Shown piece after piece: positions 13,207 to 22,051 of a DNA stretch of 22,051 nucleotides (position 1 is its first letter; each line of letters opens with the position of its first letter). Location of the stretch: positions 1 to 22,051 of the forward strand of contig DASUZD010000134.1 in the NCBI GenBank assembly GCA_036377055.1, given 5' to 3'. The notes under the pieces are model-generated. The model had not been told where the DNA came from. It ran no database searches and was given only the letters and a program-made list of their open reading frames with translations. The stretch comes from DASUZD01 sp036377055. Its GTDB lineage: Bacteria; Actinomycetota; Thermoleophilia; Gaiellales; Gaiellaceae. The position numbers and the translations under genes were made by a program.

Positions 13207-16200
13207 ATGGACCGTCCGATCCTTCACGCCTTCGTGCGCGAGCTGCTCGAGCACGAGCGCCTGCAGGCGTTCGCCGACGCGCTGCCGGCCGCCCGTGCGC
13301 GCGTCTCGGAGCCGGCGCTGCCGCTCCTCGTCGCGGCCCTGTACGAGCGGCTCGGCCGCGGGCTAGTGCTTCTCTGCGCAGAGGACGCGGACGCTCGCGA
13401 CGCGGCCGAGGCCGCCGCGTGGTTCCTGGGCGAGGAGCGCGTCGGGCTCCTGCCGAGCCGCGGCGTCCGCTGGGAGTCCGGCCTCCAGCCGCCGCCGCAC
13501 CTCGTCGGCGAACGGGCGCGCGCGCTGCACGTGCTCGACCAAGGCGGCCTCGTGTGCGCCTCGGCCGCCGCCGTCGCCGAGCGAATGCCGCCGCCGGACG
13601 CGCGCCCGCAGCCGATCGAGCTCGCGGTCGGCGACGAGCGCGGGATCGACGATCTCGTCGAGGACCTCGCGCTCGCCGGCTACGAGCGGGTCGAACGGGC
13701 GGAGGAGCGCGGGCACGTGGCCGTCCGCGGCGGCCTCGTCGACGTCTTCCCGACGACGGGGCGCGAGCCGCTCCGGATCGAGTTCTTCGGCGACGAGATC
13801 GAGTCCATCCGCGCGTTCTCGCCGTTCACGCAGCGGGCGCTCCACCCGGTCGAACGCGCGGTCGTCTATCCGGCCGGCGAGCGCGCGCTCGAGCTCGTCG
13901 AGCCGACGCTGCGCGACGAGGAGGGCCCACCGCCGGTTCCGGGCGACCTCGTTCCGGCGCTCGACCGCGCGCCGGACCTCGTCTGGGAGCCGGAGGCTGT
14001 ACGCAAGGTCTGGGAGGAGGAAGGCCTCGAGCCGATCGCTCTCGAAGGCGCCGCCGAGCTCGATCCGCTCCCGTCGGGCCAGCAGTTCTCGTTCGAGGCG
14101 CAGCGGCCGGCGCTCTCCGCGCGCGGGCTCGCGGAGGCGGAGAACGAGCTCGCGGCGTTCGTCCGCGCCGGCAACCGCGTCGTGGTCGCCTTTCCGCACC
14201 GAGGCGAGGCGCTTCGAACCGAGAACCTGCTCCGGAAGGTCGAGGCCAGGACGCTCGAGCAGCCGGAGCTTCCTCGCGAGGCGGAGCTTCTCTTCGCTGT
14301 CGCGCCGGCCCGGCGCGGCTTCGTCTGGCGCGAGCTCGGGCTTGTCCTGCTGCCCGACGCGCAGGTCTTCCGGAAGCGCGCCCCTCGCGCGGACGCCCGT
14401 CTCGGCCGCGCCCTCCAGTCGTTCGCCGACCTCCGCACCGGCGACTTCGTAGTGCACGAGGACCACGGCGTCGGGAGGCTGCTCGGCTTCGAGACGAAGA
14501 CGGTCGCCGGCGTCACGCGCGACTACCTCTTCCTCGGCTTCCGCGGCGACGACCGCCTGTACGTCCCGCACGAGCAGCTCGGCAAGGTCTCGCGTTACAT
14601 CGGCGCCGACGCGAAGGCGCCCGCGCTCTCGAAGCTCGGCGGCAAGGCGTGGCAGCTGCTGAAGAGCCGCGCGCGCGAGTCCGTCCGCGAGCTCGCGGGC
14701 GAGCTGATCGCGCTCTACGCGCAGCGCCAGCAGGCGCCCGGCGTCGCGTTCGAGCTCGAGCACGAGTGGCTGGAGCGGCTCGAGACGGAGTTCCCGTACC
14801 GGGAGACGGACGACCAGGAGCGCGCGATCGAGGCCGTGAAGGAGGACCTCGAGGCGCCGCGCCCGATGGACCGCCTCGTCTGCGGCGACGTGGGCTTCGG
14901 CAAGACGGAGGTGGCGGTTCGCGCCGCCTTCGCCGTCGCGGTCAACGGCAAGCAGGTGCTGATGCTCGCGCCGACGACGATCCTCGCCGAGCAACACTGG
15001 AACACCTTCCGCGACCGGTACCGTGACTTTCCGATCAACGTCGAGATGGTCTCGCGGTTCCGGAGGCCGGCCGACGTCAAGCGGATCCTCGCCGACTTCT
15101 CCGCCGGCAAGGTCGACGTCCTGATCGGGACGCACCGGATTCTTAGCCGCGACGTGATCCCCAAGGAGCTCGGCCTCGTCATCCTCGACGAGGAGCAGCG
15201 CTTCGGCGTCGCGCAGAAGGAGCTCCTGCGCGCGCTCCGGCTCGAGGTCGACGTGCTCGCCCTCTCCGCGACACCGATCCCGCGCACGCTGCACATGTCG
15301 CTCTCGGGCCTCCGCGACATCTCGATCATCGAGACGCCGCCGGTAGGGCGCCGGCCGATCCGGACGACGGTGGACGAATACGACGAGGAGCTCGTCCAGC
15401 TCGCCCTCGAACGTGAGCACGCCCGCGAGGGCCAGTCGTTCTACCTGCACAACCGCGTCGAGACGATCGACGAGGCCGCCGAGAAGCTCCGGCAGCTCTG
15501 CCCGGGCCTCCGCTTCCTCGTCGCGCACGGCCAGATGCGCGAGCGCGAGCTCGAGGAGAAGATGCACGCGTTCCTGCGCGGGGACGCGGACGTCCTCGTC
15601 TCGACGACGATCATCGAGTCGGGCCTCGACATCCCGCAGGCGAACACGCTGATCGTCGAGCGGGCGGATGCGCTCGGGCTGGCGCAGCTCTACCAGATCC
15701 GCGGGCGCGTCGGGCGATCCGATCGCGTCGCGCACGCGTACCTGTTCTATCCGGACATGTCCGAGCTGTCGCCCGAAGCCCGCGCCCGCCTGGCCACGCT
15801 CGCGGACCACACCGAGCTGGGCGCGGGCTTCGCCATCGCGATGCGCGACCTCGAGATCCGCGGCGCCGGCGATCTCCTCGGCGCGGAGCAGTCCGGGCAC
15901 GTCGCCGCGGTCGGCTTCGAGCTCTACGTCGAGCTGCTCGGCGAGGCGGTCGCGGAGCTGACCGGGCAGCGGCGGACGATCGCGCGGCCGGTCCGCGTGG
16001 ACGCGCGGATCGACGCCTACGTCCCGGCGAGCTACATCGGCTCGGAGGCGCTCAAGATCGACCTCCACCGCCGGCTCGCGCTCGCCGAGGACGAAGACGA
16101 GCTGCGCGAGCTGCGCGCCGCGACCGAGGACCGTTATGGCCCGATCCCCGAGCCGGTCGAGAACCTGTTCGCGATCCAGGAGGCGAAGCTCAAGGTCGGC

Positions 16201-16410
16201 CGAGCGGGCGCCGACTACCTCGTCTTCCGCGGCGGCCGGGCGACCGTCGGCCCGCTCGTGCTCGGGAGCGGCGAGCTCCGCGAGCTTCGCGGCAAGATCG
16301 ACACGGCCGTTTATGCCAGCGCGAATCGCGAGGTAAGCTTGCGCGACGACGGCTTCCGTGGGGCGCTTAAGCTAGTCGATGCTATACTCGACCTGCGTCA
16401 GGCAGCGTGA
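13207..16410 (+). CDS. mfd: Transcription-repair coupling factor (Mfd)
   Basis: ATP-driven translocase that pushes RNA polymerase off lesions and recruits UvrA. The product has 1067 residues, a little short of the usual 1,100-1,200. The N-terminal UvrB-like module (about 1-250) includes GGLVDVFPTTGREPLRIEFF. The RNA-polymerase-interaction domain starts near 412 (GDFVVHEDHGVGRLLGFE, YLFLGFRGDDRLYVPHEQL). The RecG-like motor has Walker A GDVGFGKT at 560-567, LAPTTILAEQHWNTF, IGTHRILS, the DEEQ box at 661-664 followed by RFGV, and ALSATPIPRTLHMSLSGLRD. VSTTIIESGLDIPQANTLIV and QIRGRVGRSDRVAHAYL follow. The C-terminal TRCF domain ends the protein. The start is ATG 13207. A promoter for the next gene lies within its last codons. 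Confidence 0.97.
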   Translation: MDRPILHAFVRELLEHERLQAFADALPAARARVSEPALPLLVAALYERLGRGLVLLCAEDADARDAAEAAAWFLGEERVGLLPSRGVRWESGLQPPPHLVGERARALHVLDQGGLVCASAAAVAERMPPPDARPQPIELAVGDERGIDDLVEDLALAGYERVERAEERGHVAVRGGLVDVFPTTGREPLRIEFFGDEIESIRAFSPFTQRALHPVERAVVYPAGERALELVEPTLRDEEGPPPVPGDLVPALDRAPDLVWEPEAVRKVWEEEGLEPIALEGAAELDPLPSGQQFSFEAQRPALSARGLAEAENELAAFVRAGNRVVVAFPHRGEALRTENLLRKVEARTLEQPELPREAELLFAVAPARRGFVWRELGLVLLPDAQVFRKRAPRADARLGRALQSFADLRTGDFVVHEDHGVGRLLGFETKTVAGVTRDYLFLGFRGDDRLYVPHEQLGKVSRYIGADAKAPALSKLGGKAWQLLKSRARESVRELAGELIALYAQRQQAPGVAFELEHEWLERLETEFPYRETDDQERAIEAVKEDLEAPRPMDRLVCGDVGFGKTEVAVRAAFAVAVNGKQVLMLAPTTILAEQHWNTFRDRYRDFPINVEMVSRFRRPADVKRILADFSAGKVDVLIGTHRILSRDVIPKELGLVILDEEQRFGVAQKELLRALRLEVDVLALSATPIPRTLHMSLSGLRDISIIETPPVGRRPIRTTVDEYDEELVQLALEREHAREGQSFYLHNRVETIDEAAEKLRQLCPGLRFLVAHGQMRERELEEKMHAFLRGDADVLVSTTIIESGLDIPQANTLIVERADALGLAQLYQIRGRVGRSDRVAHAYLFYPDMSELSPEARARLATLADHTELGAGFAIAMRDLEIRGAGDLLGAEQSGHVAAVGFELYVELLGEAVAELTGQRRTIARPVRVDARIDAYVPASYIGSEALKIDLHRRLALAEDEDELRELRAATEDRYGPIPEPVENLFAIQEAKLKVGRAGADYLVFRGGRATVGPLVLGSGELRELRGKIDTAVYASANREVSLRDDGFRGALKLVDAILDLRQAA
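16380..16388 (+). promoter_or_regulatory. Extended -10 promoter (TGC-TATACT) for the PpiC lipoprotein
   Basis: TGCTATACT, a TGN-extended -10 with five of six consensus bases in TATACT, lies inside the last mfd codons. Extended -10 promoters need no strong -35, and none is seen. Transcription from about 16395 gives a leader of about 44 nt before ATG 16439. GAGGAAA at 16409-16415 is too far from the ATG to be an ordinary ribosome-binding site. Confidence 0.6.
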
Positions 16411-16438
16411 GGAAATCGCTGCAACTGGCGCTCTTTTC

Positions 16439-17440
16439 ATGAGGAAACTTCGAATCCTTCTCCTGCCGCTCGCGCTCTTCTGCGCGCTCCTCGCCGCCGC
16501 CTGCGGCGGGAGCTCGAACAAGGTTCCCGGTAACGCCGTGGCGCGCGTCGGGAGCGACACGATCACGAAGGCGCAGTTCGACGCCGTCATCGAGCGCGCG
16601 AAGAAGGGCTACAAGACGCAGAAGCGACCGTTCCCTGCCGCGGGCACGCCCGAGTATCAGCAGATCAAGCAGTCGGCGATGCAGTTCCTCGTCCAGCGCG
16701 CCGAGCTCGAGCAGAAGGCGCACGACTACGGGATCAAGATCACGAAGAAGCAGATCGAGGACCGCGTCACACAGATCAAGAAGCAGCTCGGCGGCGAGAA
16801 GGCCTACAAGGCGCAGGTGAAGGCGAACGGCCTCACGGAGGAGACGGTGCGGAGCGACATCGTCGAGCCGCAGCTCATCTCGGAGGCGATCTACAAGAAG
16901 GTCACCGGCGACATCAAGGTGACCGACAAGGACGTCAAGAAGTACTACGACACGCACCCGAAGCTCTACCAGCAGCCGGAGTCGCGCGACGTCCGCCACA
17001 TCCTCGTGAAGTCGAAGAAGCAGGCCGACCAGCTGTACGCGCGGTTGAAGGCGGGCGCCGACTTCGCGACGCTCGCCAAGAAGTACTCGAAAGACCCTGG
17101 TTCCGCCGTGCAGGGCGGGAAGCTGACGATCGTGAAGGGCCAGACCGTCGGGCCGTTCGACCAGACCGCGTTCCTGCTCAAGAAGGGCCAGATGTCGCGT
17201 CCGGTGAAGACGCAGTACGGCTACCACATCATCCAGGCCATCTCCGAGATCCGGCCGCCGAAGAAGACGCCGTTCGGCCAGGTGAAGGAGTCGATCCGGC
17301 AGCAGCAGCTCCGTGACCGCCAGAACGCGGCCATGGCCAAGTGGGTCAAGGACACGAAGAAGGACTTCGAGCACAAGATCCACTACCAAGTCGGCTACGC
17401 GCCGCCGAAGACGACGACCTCGGCGACCACCACGGGCTAG
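16439..17440 (+). CDS. PpiC/SurA-like peptidyl-prolyl isomerase lipoprotein (PrsA type)
   Basis: Probable membrane-anchored foldase helping exported proteins fold outside the membrane. The 333-residue protein has a lipoprotein signal peptide (MRKLRILLLPLALF) ending in the lipobox LAAAC, with the lipidated Cys at 22. A SurA-like helical N-terminal region (about 30-180) is rich in Lys (ITKAQFDAVIERAKKGYKTQ; KITKKQIEDRVTQIKKQL). The parvulin domain starts near residue 180: RDVRHILVKSKKQAD, ADFATLAKKYSKDPGSAVQG, FDQTAFLLKKGQMSRPVKTQ and YGYHIIQAI. A C-terminal helix and a Thr-rich tail follow. ATG 16439 is chosen because it opens the signal peptide; ATG 16379 would overlap mfd and bury it. mazG follows one base after the stop. 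Confidence 0.92.
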   Translation: MRKLRILLLPLALFCALLAAACGGSSNKVPGNAVARVGSDTITKAQFDAVIERAKKGYKTQKRPFPAAGTPEYQQIKQSAMQFLVQRAELEQKAHDYGIKITKKQIEDRVTQIKKQLGGEKAYKAQVKANGLTEETVRSDIVEPQLISEAIYKKVTGDIKVTDKDVKKYYDTHPKLYQQPESRDVRHILVKSKKQADQLYARLKAGADFATLAKKYSKDPGSAVQGGKLTIVKGQTVGPFDQTAFLLKKGQMSRPVKTQYGYHIIQAISEIRPPKKTPFGQVKESIRQQQLRDRQNAAMAKWVKDTKKDFEHKIHYQVGYAPPKTTTSATTTG

Positions 17441-17441
17441 C

Positions 17442-19546
<2,105 letters not shown>

Positions 19547-19585
19547 GGCCGCCGAAGCCGGAGACGTCTCGGCACGCTTCCGGCA

Positions 19586-19614
19586 CAGACACGGCGCATC
19601 CCGCGCGGTAACGT
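19586..19614 (+). promoter_or_regulatory. Possible pyk promoter (CAGACA-N17-TAACGT)
   Basis: CAGACA at 19586-19591 matches four of six -35 bases and TAACGT at 19609-19614 fits TANNNT, with a 17-bp spacer. Transcription would start near 19621, placing the CTGGGGG/CCCCCAG hairpin at the very 5' end of the mRNA. The evidence is the spacing only. Confidence 0.35.
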
Positions 19615-19619
19615 GAACG

Positions 19620-19640
19620 CTGGGGGTTCCAGTCCCCCAG
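19620..19640 (+). repeat. Stem-loop between eno and pyk (7-bp GC-rich stem)
   Basis: CTGGGGG (19620-19626), a 7-nt loop, and CCCCCAG (19634-19640). No U-run follows (GGGGATTCGT), so it is not a standard intrinsic terminator. It could end eno transcription weakly or be a 5' stabilising hairpin of the pyk mRNA. The remainder of the 139-bp gap holds only a 10-bp palindrome GAGACGTCTC at 19561-19570. Confidence 0.5.
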
Positions 19641-19685
19641 GGGGATTCGTGCCCAGTTGGACATCCCGCTACCTTTCGGGAAGGA

Positions 19686-21101
19686 ATGGCGACCGAAGTG
19701 CCTCGCCGGACGAAGATCATTGCGACCCTCGGGCCGGCGTCCTCCTCGCGCGAGCGGCTCTCGACGCTCGTGCGGACGGGGATCGACTGCGCGCGCCTCA
19801 ACTTCTCGCACGGGGCGCACGCCGACCACGCGAAGCTGATCGAGCTCGTGCGCGAAGTGCAGGAGGAGGTCCGGCGGCCGATCGCGGTGATCGCCGACCT
19901 CCAGGGGCCGAAGCTCCGGCTCGGCGAGCTTCCGACCCCGATCGTGCTCGCGCGCGGCGACGAGATCGGCGTCGTCGCCGGCGAGGTCGCGTCCGACGGC
20001 GACCTCCCCGTCAGCCCAGCCGTGATCGGCGAGGTCCTCCGGCCGGGGTCCGACATCCTGATCGACGACGGGCACGTCCGCCTGCGCGTCGAGTCCGTCG
20101 AGGGGGGACGCGCGCGCTGCGCGGTCGTCGTCGGCGGCCCCGTCAGCGCGCACAAGGGCGTCAATCTCCCCGGCGTCCCGATCCCCATCCCGTCGCTGAC
20201 GCGGAAGGACGTCGACGACCTCGAGTTCGCGCTCGCCCACGGCGCGGACTACATCGCGCTCTCGTTCGTGCGGTCCGCCGCGGACGTGCGCGACCTCCGC
20301 GAGCTGATCCAGCAGGCCGGGTCGCAGGCGAAGGTGATCGCGAAGATCGAGAAGGCCGAAGCGGTCGAAGTCCTGGACGATGTGCTCGCGGAGACCGACG
20401 CGGTGATGGTCGCGCGCGGCGACCTCGGCGTCGAGATCGGGCCGGCCTCCGTGCCGCTGCTCCAGAAGCGGATCATCCAGAAGGCGCTCGAGCGCGGAAA
20501 GCCGGTGATCACCGCGACGCAGATGCTCGAGACGATGGTCCACCAGCCGGAGCCGACGCGCGCGGAGGCGAGCGACGTCGCGAACGCGATCCTCGACGGA
20601 ACCTCGGCGATCATGCTCTCGCAGGAGACGGCGGTCGGGGAGTACCCGGTCGAGGCCGTCGGCTACATGGACCGGATCGCCCGCGCGATCGAGCCCAGCC
20701 TCGGTTACCGGCACCAGCTGCCCGAGGCGAGCGAGGAGCCGTCGATCGGGCGGGCGATGTCGAACGCGGCCTGCGATCTCGCCGAGGCGCTCGGCGCGAA
20801 GGCGATCGCGGTGCCGACATTCACGGGCGGCACGGCGTTCGCGGTCGCGCGGCTTCGCCCTCGGCGCCCGATCTTCGGGCTCACGCATCACCGCTACGCG
20901 CTCCAGCAGATGGCGCTCGAATGGGGCGTGACGCCGTGGGAGATCCCCGAGTGCGCGAACGTCGAGGAGCTGTGGGCGCGTTCGCTCCAGGCCGTGCGCG
21001 ACAGCGGGTTGGCAGATCCCGGCGACCGGGTCGTGATCACGGCCGGAACCGCCGTGAACCTGCCGGGCACGACCAACGTGATCAAGGTCGACATCGTCTA
21101 G
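19686..21101 (+). CDS. pyk: Pyruvate kinase
   Basis: Makes pyruvate and ATP from phosphoenolpyruvate and ADP. The 471-residue single-chain enzyme has the usual length with no added PEP-utiliser domain. Motifs in order are RRTKIIATLGPASSSRERL, CARLNFSHGAHADH, ADLQGPKLRLGEL, the B-domain with DDGHVRLRVESVEGGRARC, and LTRKDVDDLEFALAHGADYI. IAKIEKAEAVEVLDDVL contains catalytic Lys 220; MVARGDLGVEIG gives the metal site. TATQMLETMVHQPEPTRAEA and LSQETAVGEYPVEAV follow. The C-domain contains FTGGTAFAVARLRPRRPI and GLTHHRYALQQM. ATG 19686 has GGAAGG only one base upstream, too close for ideal use; in-frame GTG 19698, 13 nt from that sequence, would remove four residues and is a real alternative. Confidence 0.96.
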   Translation: MATEVPRRTKIIATLGPASSSRERLSTLVRTGIDCARLNFSHGAHADHAKLIELVREVQEEVRRPIAVIADLQGPKLRLGELPTPIVLARGDEIGVVAGEVASDGDLPVSPAVIGEVLRPGSDILIDDGHVRLRVESVEGGRARCAVVVGGPVSAHKGVNLPGVPIPIPSLTRKDVDDLEFALAHGADYIALSFVRSAADVRDLRELIQQAGSQAKVIAKIEKAEAVEVLDDVLAETDAVMVARGDLGVEIGPASVPLLQKRIIQKALERGKPVITATQMLETMVHQPEPTRAEASDVANAILDGTSAIMLSQETAVGEYPVEAVGYMDRIARAIEPSLGYRHQLPEASEEPSIGRAMSNAACDLAEALGAKAIAVPTFTGGTAFAVARLRPRRPIFGLTHHRYALQQMALEWGVTPWEIPECANVEELWARSLQAVRDSGLADPGDRVVITAGTAVNLPGTTNVIKVDIV

Positions 21102-21121
21102 GGAGGACCGGGCCGGCCCGG
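21102..21121 (+). other. Shine-Dalgarno-like GGAGGA followed by a GC-rich palindrome
   Basis: GGAGGA sits directly after the pyk stop but 30 nt before the next ATG (21138). Between them is a perfect 14-bp palindrome CCGGGCCGGCCCGG (21108-21121), able to fold as a 5-bp stem with a CCGG tetraloop. Folding would shorten the effective spacing to about 16 nt. No in-frame start exists nearer: the pyk TAG is the only upstream in-frame stop, and no start codon lies between. Confidence 0.4.
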
Positions 21122-21137
21122 GGCGAACCCGGCGCGG

Positions 21138-21482
21138 ATGGCGAAGCGGCCCCCGTCGCGCCGGCGGCGTGCAGCACGATCGAGCATCTTGCTCCGCCGG
21201 CTGGCCGTGGCCGGGCTGCTGCTGATCGCGTTCCTCTACTTCCGGCCGCTGCGCACTTACCTGCACACCCGCCACACGCTCACCGAACGGCGGGACCAGG
21301 TGCGCGGCCTCGAGGCGCAGAAGCGGGAGCTCGAGCGCCGCGTGACCGCGTCGTCGAGCACGGCGTCGCTCGCGCTCGAGGCCCGGCGGCTCGCGCTCGT
21401 GAAGCCGGGCGAGCGGCTGTTCATCGTGAAGGGCATCGCAGCGTGGCGACGGGCGCACCGTACGATCGGAGCGGATGGATGA
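21138..21482 (+). CDS. FtsB/DivIC-like septum formation initiator protein
   Basis: Probable small divisome protein that links early and late division proteins. The 114-residue product has a basic cytoplasmic N-terminus (KRPPSRRRRAARSS), one membrane segment at about 22-35 (LAVAGLLLIAFLYF), and then an extracellular coiled-coil stretch (TERRDQVRGLEAQKRELERR at about 50-69). A short conserved C-terminal part (EARRLALVKPGERLFIVKG) matches the family's pattern of Leu/Val near a PGE turn. The identity is supported by its place between the glycolytic block and DUF501, as in other actinobacteria. The last eight bases overlap the start of the DUF501 gene. Confidence 0.85.
   Translation: MAKRPPSRRRRAARSSILLRRLAVAGLLLIAFLYFRPLRTYLHTRHTLTERRDQVRGLEAQKRELERRVTASSSTASLALEARRLALVKPGERLFIVKGIAAWRRAHRTIGADG
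21461..21466 (+). promoter_or_regulatory. Putative -10 element for the DUF501 gene (TACGAT)
   Basis: TACGAT ends eight bases before ATG 21475, inside the end of the FtsB-like gene. No ribosome-binding site is seen beyond GGAGCGG next to the ATG. This is a candidate leaderless internal promoter. Confidence 0.35.
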
Positions 21483-21939
21483 CGTCGGAGTCGTCGAACG
21501 GCAGCTCGGCCGCCCGCCGCGCGCGTTTCGCCGCGTCGCCGTCCGGTGCCCGTACGGCCGCCCGGCGGTCACGGAGCAGGAGCCGTTCGACGCGGAAGGC
21601 CGCCCGTTCCCCACCGGCTTCTGGCTGACATGTCCGTATCTCGTCGCCGCGGTCTCGAGGATCGAGGCGGCTGGAGGCGTCGAGCGCTGGACCCGTGCGG
21701 CCGCAGAGGATCCGGGGCTCGCGGCCAGCGTCGAGCGCGCGCACGCCGAGCAGCGCGCGCTCCGGCCGGAGCTCGACGTCGGCGTCGCGGGCACGCGGGC
21801 CGGATCCGCGGGCCTCAAGTGCCTGCACGCCCACGCGGCGTTCGCGCTCGCGCGGCCGGGCTACGAGCTCGGCGAGCGGATCCTGGCGGAGGTCGACCCG
21901 CTCTGGCCGTCGACGGGTTGCTGCACCCAGATCGAGTAG
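21475..21939 (+). CDS. DUF501 family protein
   Basis: Protein of unknown function, conserved in Actinobacteria next to eno and the FtsB-like gene. The 154-residue sequence shows the family's features: a Cys in RCPYGRPAVTEQEPF, the block PFPTGFWLTCPYLVAAVSRI, and GTRAGSAGLKCLHAHAAFAL (consensus GxxGTR..KCLHAH). A final Cys pair occurs in STGCCTQIE. Conserved Cys and His residues suggest metal or iron-sulfur binding, but this is unproven. ATG 21475 overlaps the previous stop by eight bases. In mycobacteria an exopolyphosphatase gene (ppx) follows; the next gene here does not begin like Ppx/GppA. Confidence 0.92.
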   Translation: MDDVGVVERQLGRPPRAFRRVAVRCPYGRPAVTEQEPFDAEGRPFPTGFWLTCPYLVAAVSRIEAAGGVERWTRAAAEDPGLAASVERAHAEQRALRPELDVGVAGTRAGSAGLKCLHAHAAFALARPGYELGERILAEVDPLWPSTGCCTQIE

Positions 21940-21942
21940 GGC

Positions 21943-21948
21943 TACCAT
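21943..21948 (+). promoter_or_regulatory. Putative -10 element for the last gene (TACCAT)
   Basis: TACCAT three bases after the DUF501 stop and nine bases before ATG 21958, again the spacing of a leaderless start. No -35 or ribosome-binding site is clear. Confidence 0.4.
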
Positions 21949-21957
21949 GCGCCGCCC

Positions 21958-22051
21958 ATGCCGACCGCCGTCGACACCGCCCGCTTGGAATGGGAGGCGG
22001 GACACCGCCGCGTCCAGGAGTCTGCGGGCGACAGGGTGCTCCACGAGCGGC
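21958..22051 (+). CDS. Start of an unrecognised protein, cut by the window end
   Basis: Only 31 residues are visible from ATG 21958 (MPTAVDTARLEWEAGHRRVQ at the start, followed by a charged stretch ending near LHER). The composition suggests an amphipathic helix with several Arg/Glu pairs. There is no signal peptide or recognised domain. It is not a Ppx/GppA N-terminus, which would open with a DxGSxS-like phosphate loop. The start is supported by the upstream TACCAT box and the lack of a nearer alternative. Function cannot be assigned. Confidence 0.55.
   Translation, partial: MPTAVDTARLEWEAGHRRVQESAGDRVLHER

Noticed and set aside
13363..16068. 901-residue open frame on the minus strand opposite mfd
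   Set aside because: It is fully antisense to mfd, which has all motor and interaction motifs. The product is Arg/Ala/Asp-rich with no domain. Long antisense frames are expected at this GC content.
19620..19640. Stem-loop as a standard rho-independent terminator of eno
   Set aside because: No U-run follows the stem; it was kept only as a hairpin of unknown role.

Overview
The window is high-GC DNA (roughly 70% by eye), densely packed with genes. Gene order and protein signatures point to an actinobacterium, most likely of the deep-branching class Thermoleophilia. That class assignment is inference from style; no 16S or marker search could be run. The supporting signs are frequent GTG starts, GTGA or ATGA stop/start overlaps, the eno - FtsB-like - DUF501 block found only in Actinobacteria, and a tRNA-Gln(TTG) beside glmU.

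Layout. (1) 1-986, minus: LytR-CpsA-Psr cell-wall ligase, cut by the window edge. (2) 1013-2736, plus: ROK sugar kinase and rsmI, overlapping. (3) 2812-4326: secreted LytM/M23-like protein behind a textbook TTGACA-N17-TACGGT promoter, running unusually far into metG. (4) 4040-8275: metG, tatD, rsmA, ispE and a small membrane protein, mostly joined by GTGA overlaps. (5) 8292-8362: tRNA-Gln. (6) 8461-12202: glmU, prs, rplY, pth. (7) 12199-12986, minus: an ArsR-family repressor and an SRPBCC/AHSA1 protein, with a symmetric operator over the promoter. (8) 13207-21939: mfd, a PpiC lipoprotein, mazG, eno, pyk, an FtsB-like protein and DUF501. (9) 21958 to the end: start of an unrecognised gene.

Most of this is conserved housekeeping. 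Translation and ribosome genes are metG, rsmI, rsmA, rplY, pth and tRNA-Gln. Cell-envelope precursor and division genes are glmU, ispE, LCP, M23 and the FtsB-like gene. Central carbon genes are the ROK kinase, prs, eno and pyk. DNA repair and nucleotide sanitation are mfd, tatD and mazG. From memory, the set and neighbourhood resemble the Mycobacterium tuberculosis Rv1003-Rv1026 region, but here almost everything lies on one strand and no rpfB is present.

I found no convincing undescribed multi-gene system. The points that deserve a second look are architectural. TANNNT -10-like boxes recur 6-11 nt before start codons, which suggests many leaderless mRNAs. One -10 box at 996-1002 reads as a -10 on both strands. 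The M23 and metG frames overlap by 287 nt. The ArsR operator overlaps a leaderless start. pth and the SRPBCC gene share a single CTAG as both stop codons. Several leader hairpins sit before mfd, pyk and the FtsB-like gene.
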